This document shows, in pieces, positions 33,074-39,903 of a stretch of 39,903 bases of DNA. How positions within the stretch are numbered: position 1 is the stretch's first letter; every line of letters begins with the position of its first letter. Location of the stretch: assembly GCF_900005765.1 (NCBI RefSeq), contig NW_021628521.1:1-39903 (forward strand), given 5' to 3'. A program made the translations under genes and the position numbers. This stretch comes from Plasmodium relictum. Taxonomy: Eukaryota > Apicomplexa > Aconoidasida > Haemosporida > Plasmodiidae. The notes under the pieces were generated by a model. That model did not search any database, was not told the origin of the DNA, and saw only the letters and a list, made by a program, of their open reading frames with translations.

Positions 33074-33813
33074 TCTTTATTTATTGACTGTTCATATACT
33101 TTTGTTGTATCTTAAACAGTCAACTTAAAAAGAGTATATGGATAAATTTCTACTATATTTATTTATTATAAAACCATTTATAGATAATTATATGCTCTTT
33201 ATATAATTATGCTATTGGTCAGTGAATAAATTCATTGCCATTAATTAATATACATTTTAAGGTTTGTCTTAATAAAATTTGTATATACATATTCGTGGTT
33301 AATTTCATAATACTAAACAATTATTTAAAACTTAAGTAATTATGTCTCATCTAGGAGTACATTGCATGCAAAAAGTTAAGCTACTAGAACCCTGACCAAC
33401 TTAGTGTGTCTAATTACTGTTTTTTTTTTAAGATATATCTCGGTTACTATTATGTTATATCTTTTTTTTGGGGAGAGAAATTGAAAAAGAAAAGTACAGT
33501 AAGTGGATTTCTTTTATTTTATTTAACTTTTATAGACTTTTATTTTCTTAAGGTGATTTTATTAATTTTGCATTATAAAATTAGAATCTATAATACAAAA
33601 TTATAAAGGAATCCTAAAATTTGCTCTTTATTAACTTGTATATTCATTACTTTTATCCAAGTCTTTGAATATCCAATTAATAAATCAGCTATATAATATA
33701 AACTAAAAAACTTTAAATAAAAATTTATTCATGTTTCTATAGCTTCATTAAAACTGTTATATATTCTTAAAAATTTAAATGCAACACTACTAAAATGGTA
33801 TGTAAAAAAAATA
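33074..33813 (+). mobile_element. Diverged LTR split by a younger LTR
   Basis: Left part 33074-33215: TTTATTGACTGTTC...AAACAGTCAACTTAAAAAG, GAGTATATGG. Right part from 33688, ending near GGTATGTAAAAAAAATACC. The LTR at 33216-33687 sits between. Confidence 0.45.
33216..33687 (-). mobile_element. Solo LTR of a diverged subfamily, perfect GCTAT duplication
   Basis: Plus strand begins TGGTCAGTGAATAAATTCAT then TGCC, and ends ATCCAATTAATAAATCA at 33687 (472 bp). GCTAT occurs at 33211-33215 and 33688-33692. Despite little identity to canonical copies it has the same terminal stems. Confidence 0.85.
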
Positions 33814-33873
33814 CCTAATTTTTTTATTCATTAATTCATATATATATATATATATTAGATATTTTTTTATGCA

Positions 33874-35078
33874 TAGATTTGTTAATTACCCTTTTAATGA
33901 CCTTTCTGGAGTAATGAACAAAAAATTAATAAAAATTATGTAAACATATATCTGTTGATTTTAATTATTGTAAAAAATATATATTTATGATATTAATATT
34001 GTAAATCTTATATATTTAGTTTATATAACCGATTTATTAATTGCTTGCTTAATGGCTTTGCTAGGGTATTAAACAACAAATTAATAAACGGTACATATAA
34101 CTAAATAAACAGATTTTTTTGTGTATTTGCTTATTCTTACAATAGATATAAAAATATTTATCTCTTATAGCACTTAATTTGAATTAAGCAATTTTGTATT
34201 GCTTAACAGACATATAATTACTTTAACAAGGGTATATTTATTTACAAAGAATAAAAATATTCTTTTAATTTAGAAGCGAATACATATAATTAAGTTATAA
34301 CTAATAATAAAATTAAATTCTAAATTATTCACTGTTATTTTAAAATACACAAACCGAACACAACACATGTGTTATACTTTTTATTTACTAACAGAAAAAT
34401 AAAAACTTTTCTCATTGTTACTTTTCATACTTTAATTTTTATACAAGCAAAAATTATTTCTTCATTTGTCATTTAACAACTAACAACAAAAAAAAATTAA
34501 AAATTTTTTTTTTTAACTAGCATCACTGCATCACTGGTATTTTCCTAAATAGTAAGCTAACTTTATACATTATAAAGTGTTAATAACATCATTTATTAAC
34601 CAATAAATAACTGAGCAATTATTGCCTCAGAAGCATTTATTTACTTTAATAAAAATATGTATTTTTATTAAAAGCTTTAATCCTCGTTAAAATTATTGAT
34701 TATGCAAAATAATTAACTAAAACAAGCAAATAACTTTATAGTTATTAACAGTATTTATAAAAAACAAAAACAAATTAAACACTAATTAAAACAAAATCCC
34801 TTTTATTTTTCTTTTAAATTTAGAATTCAATTTTTTATCGTTTAAAAAAAAATTAATTTGACCTTACAGCAGATATAATTATCCTAAAAATTCATAAAAT
34901 TAATTCCACAGAATATGTTCTTTCATTATTATGAAAAAAATTTAACAAAAATAAAAAAAATAGTTTTCTTTTTTTTTTCTCTCTCTAAGATCAGAAAATA
35001 TGCCTATTTATTCACTATTTTTTATATAGATAACAACCTATTATATTATAAGAGGTTAATAATATCCTCTATTAATCA
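33874..35078 (+). mobile_element. Subfamily C LTR split by a canonical LTR
   Basis: Left part 33874-34029 (GATTTGTTAATTACCC, GGAGTAATGAAC, TTAATAAAAATTATG); right part 34603-35078 with ACTGAGCAATTATTGCCTCA and GCATTTATTTAC (shared with 7080-7120), ending AGAGGTTAATAATATCCTCT then ATTAATCA. Confidence 0.65.
34030..34602 (+). mobile_element. LTR, plus orientation, nested
   Basis: Begins CGATTTATTAATTGCTTGC (C for the usual T), ends ACATCATTTATTAACCA at 34602 (573 bp). Flanks are ATAAC and ATAAA, one mismatch. Confidence 0.9.
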
Positions 35079-35089
35079 CAATATATATA

Positions 35090-35320
35090 TATACTTTTAT
35101 GTACTTATATTAATACTCATACCATATTATATATATTTTATTATGCACATCTTTTTATATGCACCTTAATATAATCATCTCTTTATGCCTATATGTGTAG
35201 GCATTCTTTGTATACATCGCCTAGTATAACATTCCTATATACGTATTTTTGTATATGCATCTTTTTTAATATATTGTATATACTATAAACTTTTTATATG
35301 TAATCCTTTTCATTACATTA
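35090..35320 (+). mobile_element. End of a subfamily B LTR in plus orientation
   Basis: The degenerate repeat seen in minus-oriented B copies occurs here inverted (GTATACATCGCC..., TATGCATCTTTTT), followed by a terminal stem GTAAT-CCTTTTC-ATTAC, then an abrupt change to RT sequence. The start is not recoverable. Confidence 0.4.
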
Positions 35321-35321
35321 A

Positions 35322-35505
35322 AAATTTAAAAAGTTCACACTTTTTTATATTTATTCCAATATTATTATCAATAAGTAATTTAGATACTTTACTTAATACT
35401 TCAAAATATTTATTTAATGTTTTCATAGGAATGATGATGTCATCAATATATATAACTAAGTAATTTTCCTAAATTAATACTATAAAAGTATTTTTCATTA
35501 TTCTC
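35322..35505 (-). pseudogene. Reverse transcriptase fragment with intact YIDD
   Basis: Minus-strand translation: RIMKNTFIVLI, stop (TAG at a probable Gln codon), ENYLVIYIDDIIIPMKTLNK, then VSKLLIDNNIGINIKKCELF, ending in a stop near 35323. It aligns with relic 1 (RIMKNILI, YIDGVTIL, KLLIDNNLGLNIYKCELY). The LTR at 35506 cuts it between the FQ and RIM residues of the FQRIM motif. Only about 60 codons remain. Confidence 0.85.
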
Positions 35506-36045
35506 TGGTTAATAAAATTAGTTATTAACCTTTTGTAGTACACTAAGCTAGTTTACTATTTGTGTACGTACAAGTTAGCCATGCACTGACGCTAGTTAAT
35601 AAAAAATAAAGTTATTTTTTTTGTTTGTTTATTTTTATATATATACATCTTTGTAATAAAAAAAAAAAAATTAAATATATTTTTTTTTTTGTTGTCGAAA
35701 TTACTTTTTTGTTATGTTATGTTTTAATTTTTGTGTTTTAAAAAATTAAAAGAATAAATACTAACTTATTAAAACTTAAGAGATAAAAGAAATGTTTCTG
35801 TATTATTCAATGTATATTTTTAAATAACATTGAATATAATAAAATTTTGACTTTACTAATTATTATAGTTTATCTGTATGCTTTTAATTAAAAGAATAAG
35901 TAATTCTTTGTAAATAAAAACTCATTTATAATAATTAAAAAAAAACTAATATATATATAAACGTATATTTAGTTATACAATGCTCTTTATTAATTTGTTT
36001 GTTTAATACTCTAGCAAAGTCATTAAACGGGTAATTAATAAATCA
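35506..36045 (-). mobile_element. LTR, minus orientation, abutting the RT fragment
   Basis: Begins TGGTTAATAAAATTAGTTAT, has GTACGTACAAGTTAGCCATG and CACTGACGCTAG, A/T tract near 35660-35690, ends GGGTAATTAATAAATCA. Well conserved; flanks TTCTC and AATAC do not match. Confidence 0.92.
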
Positions 36046-36405
36046 AATACTTAGATTATTACATTAAAATGTATAAAACATATTTAAAGTTATATCGTAA
36101 AATGTTTTAGTAATATATTCTATTAATAACAATAAACATGAATTTAAATTAAAATCATCTAAATTTAATCTGAAATTTTAAAATATTGAAAGAATTCAAA
36201 GTTATACAGCTAAATGGATAATTATACCTAAAAATAATGAAACTAATGTTCTAAAATTTATAACATTGCACAATAAAAAATCATTGTGATTAATAAAAGG
36301 ATTATTAAAATTTTTCTCGATCCTACAAAGTGAATAAACAAAAAATAAGGCATACTTTTAATTATCTCACAAACCAATATAATAAACACTAAACAATTAA
36401 CTATC
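36046..36405. other. Spacer between two same-orientation LTRs
   Basis: About 360 bp. A plus-strand stretch reads RIQSYTAKWIIIPKNNETNV before stopping, not identifiable. It could be residual internal element sequence, or unrelated DNA between two solo LTRs. Confidence 0.35.
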
Positions 36406-36953
36406 TGGTTAATAAAATATGTTATTAACCTTTTGTAGTACACTAAGCTAGTTTAATAGTCGTGTACGTACAAATTAGCCATACACTGACGCTAGTTAAT
36501 GAAAAAAAAAAAAATAAAGTTACTTTTTTTTTTTGTTTGTTTTTATTTACATACATCTTTATAATTAAAAAGAAAAAAATTAAATTAATTTATTTTTTTT
36601 TTACCATTAAATTATTTTTTTTTTTTGTTGATGTTTGTTTGTGTTTTAAAAATTAAGAATTAACTTTTACTTATTAAAAATTAAGAGATAAAAGAATTAT
36701 GTTTATGTTATATTCAATATATATTTTTGAAATAACATTGAATAATATAAATTTTTGACTTTATTAATTGTTATACTTTGTCTGTATGTTTTTAATTAAA
36801 AGAATAAGTAATTCTTTGTAAATAAAAACTCATTTATAACAATTAATAAGTTTATTAAAAGAGTAATAAAATTTTACTCAGTCATAAATGCTCTTTATTA
36901 ATTTGTTTGTTTAATACTCTAGCAAAGTCATTAAACGGCTAATTATTAAATCA
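36406..36953 (-). mobile_element. LTR, minus orientation
   Basis: Begins TGGTTAATAAAATATGTTAT, includes GTACGTACAAATTAGCCATA and CACTGACGCTAG, A/T tracts near 36500-36605, ends CGGCTAATTATTAAATCA. Very similar to 35506-36045. Flanks CTATC and TTAAT do not match. Confidence 0.92.
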
Positions 36954-36954
36954 T

Positions 36955-39097
36955 TAATTTAACTTTCAATAAAATAAAATCTTTATTTATGTTTACCTAG
37001 ACATAAAAAAAAAAAATAGTTATCGAATCTTGTACTAAAACCATAGTTCATTTTTTTAACGAATAACTATTCTTTATGCTTATTACTAAAAATTTTATGT
37101 TTTTACTTAAATAATAAGATAGAGTATATATATATATTATTTATTTATGCATTTTTACTTATATATACATATCCGTATCTATACATAAGATGCTATTAAT
37201 TTCTATGGACATATGTTCTCTTAAATCTATAAAAAAAAAAGAAAAACATATATCTATTTATTTAATATAGTTAAGTTTTGTAATATTCTTTTCTTTTAAA
37301 ATTTTACAATATATTTTTATCGCATATCGTAAAAAATAGGAATATGTTAAAAGATACATATATAGAAACAAAATACATAGAGTAAAATAAAAGTCTTTAT
37401 ATAAAATATATCTTTCATTAATAATGACGTAGTTTCAGTTATTAAAAATATATTAAAAAAACATGAGTGTTAAAATATGGCAACAATGAAAATAGTATAT
37501 TTTATATTATTCAAATGACAAAAACATACAAACTTTAGTGCTTTATAAAGAAAATCCTCATTAAAAAATTTGTATTTAATCAAATAACAGAATATATTCA
37601 AATTATGCTATATCGTATATATGTACATGCATGCATATATATATTAATTATCAGAAGATAATTTTAAGAAAATTGATAGTTAACATTAGTATATTATATT
37701 GCAAAATTAATTATCAATAACAAAAGAACATGATATTATATTGCTTTGTTTCGAGATAGATCTTTTTAGGAAAATAAAAAAAATTTTCTTTAATTTACTA
37801 AAAAAGTAATTCTAAAATTTTTTCATTTTTTTTTTAATAATTTAATAGCTTTCTTATTGTATCATTTCTTTTTATTCTTGTATTCAGCACTTGATAATTA
37901 TAGTGAAATAGTCAATATTATTATTAGTTATTTATATAAAATCATTCTGAAAATAAAATGATCTCTTTTTTATTTATTATTTGTTTTTAATACATTGAAA
38001 TGAGTAATACCTTTCTTCATAGTTAATTTAAAGTTATATGTCATCTAATTAAAATTACAAAAATGAATAAAATAAAAAATAAACACAAAATTCTATAAAT
38101 ATTCATTTTTATCTTGATAAAAAAATTTATAAATAAAAATGTTTTTTTATAATATTTATTATCCTAAATTATATTATATATAAATAAATAATAGTAAAAA
38201 AAAGTCTTATCTTTATATACTAAAAAATTCTTAAGCAAATTCTCTAAAATCTTGATATTTTTTTTTCTTAAATTAGCATGAAATCCCTACGTTATGTAAT
38301 TTTCTTTTTTTTTATATGCAATTTATGAAAACTTGAAATATAATATTTCACCATAATTTAGAACTTTATATTCAATCATCATTAAATATAATCATATCCA
38401 CAAAAGAAAAACATTCATTCTTATAATATTATGCACATATTTTCATCTATTGATATTCTTTATTATTTGTATACTATACCTTGATAAAAAGTAAAATAAA
38501 CGAATACTGAAAATGTTATTCTTCTAATAAATACTGTTAAGTTTTTCCTTTTATTTATTATATATTAGCAAATAAAATTAATCTTTATTAAAATTTAAAT
38601 ACCTAGAAAATATCCTACTTAAAATAATATATTAATTGAAGAAAAAAACTTAAAATGAGAAATAAAAAATAATAATTGTTTCCTCGAATTTTCTAAAACT
38701 TTTTTTTATCTCCTTTTAAATAATATATGAGAAAAAATATTTTTAATATAACAAAATGTGTTCATTCACAGTCTATTGATAAAATAATTTAGATAATTAT
38801 TGTAACTTCTTTAATGATGAAATGTGCATTTCTTATATCTATTTTTAAGCATAAATTTATATCTTAATAAATGGACCACAAATTATTACAAAAAATTAAA
38901 AGATGATATGATTAATATTTTAAATCATATATCATTACTCTTTATATAGACAACTATTAATGTATCGAAGTAACTCAAAAAATATATGTTTTTATTTTAT
39001 GTAAATTATAAATATATTACCTGAATTATATAGTTACTATAAATTTAAATTTTAAACATTTTTCACAATGTATTATAAATATCAATACTATAATTTG
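36955..39097. other. Intergenic AT-rich stretch without genes
   Basis: No credible exon, LTR end or RNA gene found; short palindromic TA-rich words (ATGTACATGCATGCATATAT near 37620) only. Confidence 0.55.
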
Positions 39098-39102
39098 ATA
39101 TC

Positions 39103-39756
39103 TGGTTAATAAAAGGTATTATTAACCTTTTGTAGCATGCTAAGCTAGTTGCTAGTTGTATACGTACAAGTTAGCCATGCACTGACGCTAGTCCTATAAA
39201 TTAAAAAAAAAAAAAAAAAAAAAAATATAAAATTATTTTTTTTTGTTTGTTTATTAATATATATATACATCTTTGTAATTATAAAAAAAATTAATAATAT
39301 TTTTTTTTATAAAGTTTTTTTTTTTTGATGAGAGATCATGTTATGTTATGTTTTAATTTTTAGTGTAAATAAAAATTATAAGAAAGAAATGTTAACTTAT
39401 TAAAACTTAAGAGATAAGAGAAATATTTATGTATTATTCAATGTATATTTTTGAAATAACATTGAATATCATAAAATTTTGACTTAATAAATTGTTATAA
39501 ATTATTTGTATGTTTTTAATTAAAAGAAGATATTAATTCTTTGTAAATAAAAACTCATTTATAACTGTTAATAGGTTTATTAAAAGATGCAGTAAAATTT
39601 AACTTCAATTAAATATTATGCATCATAAGAAAACAGTATATATATATAATAAAAACGAATATATATACATAAACGTATACTTAGTTATACATGCTCTTTA
39701 TTAATTTGTTTGTTTAATACTCTAGCAAAGTCATTAAACGGGCAATTAATAAATCA
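39103..39756 (-). mobile_element. Young solo LTR with perfect ATATC target duplication
   Basis: Begins TGGTTAATAAAAGGTATTAT, has TATACGTACAAGTTAGCCAT and CACTGACGCTAG, a long A tract and T tract near 39203-39245, ends GGGCAATTAATAAATCA at 39756 (654 bp). ATATC occurs at 39098-39102 and 39757-39761. Nearly identical by eye to 1-537. Confidence 0.95.
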
Positions 39757-39903
39757 ATATCCTAATAACACTCTTAAATTCATGTCTTAAAAAGAAAAGA
39801 AAAAAATATAATAATTATAATGAAAAAATAAATTTACAAACACATATGCACTATATATTTAAAAGTAAAGGTAATCATGTAATTATGGGTAACAAATATA
39901 TAT

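Noticed and set aside
34915-35169. 84-codon plus frame, hydrophobic
   Set aside because: Spans the end of a subfamily C LTR and adjoining repeat; low-complexity translation.

Overview
This looks like a subtelomeric, gene-poor segment of a malaria parasite (Plasmodium), most likely an avian species of the P. relictum / P. gallinaceum group. Four things point there. Base composition is extremely AT-rich. The host genes have short 79-141 bp GT-AG introns. One gene has the classic exported-protein layout (recessed hydrophobic segment in exon 1, RxLxE-type PEXEL early in exon 2). Both ends carry decayed Ty3/gypsy LTR retrotransposons, which among Plasmodium are known from avian parasites. Genus confidence is high; species is not determined.

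Layout. 1-7.7 kb is a retrotransposon graveyard: a window-edge LTR, a truncated LTR, a minus-strand gag-PR-RT-RNaseH relic (about 0.92-3.66 kb), an oppositely oriented LTR, a second gag-PR relic with its own 5' LTR (4.24-5.83 kb), a third gag relic (5.83-6.36 kb) and more LTRs. 7.7-11.5 kb shows no gene. 11.5-12.2 kb holds a two-exon PEXEL gene on the plus strand. 14.4-16.6 kb is another LTR cluster, including a clean LTR-in-LTR insertion. 18.3-21.2 kb holds a six-exon minus-strand gene whose reading frame is broken at two homopolymer sites. 22.8-29.7 kb is a chain of full, nested and degenerate LTRs. 30.6-31.1 kb holds a two-exon, single-pass membrane protein of 98 residues. 32.6-36.95 kb is a further nest of LTRs with a small reverse-transcriptase fragment, and 39.1-39.76 kb is a young solo LTR nearly identical to the one at the left edge.

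How it fits together. The three host genes do not form an operon. One carries a PEXEL, one is probably secretory but lacks an in-frame signal sequence as read, and one has the single-membrane-span layout seen in PEXEL-negative exported proteins. This suits a subtelomeric host-interaction neighbourhood. Most DNA between them is LTR debris of several ages. Perfect 5-bp target duplications (ATTAT, CATAT, AATTA, GCTAT, ATATC) mark the better-preserved insertions.

The most unusual signal is structural: both ends of the LTRs form stem-loops, and in diverged copies both arms have changed together so that pairing is kept although the sequence is not. No tRNA, rRNA, CRISPR array or telomere-repeat array was seen. 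All coordinates were counted by eye; ends of degenerate LTRs are good to about 10-20 bases.
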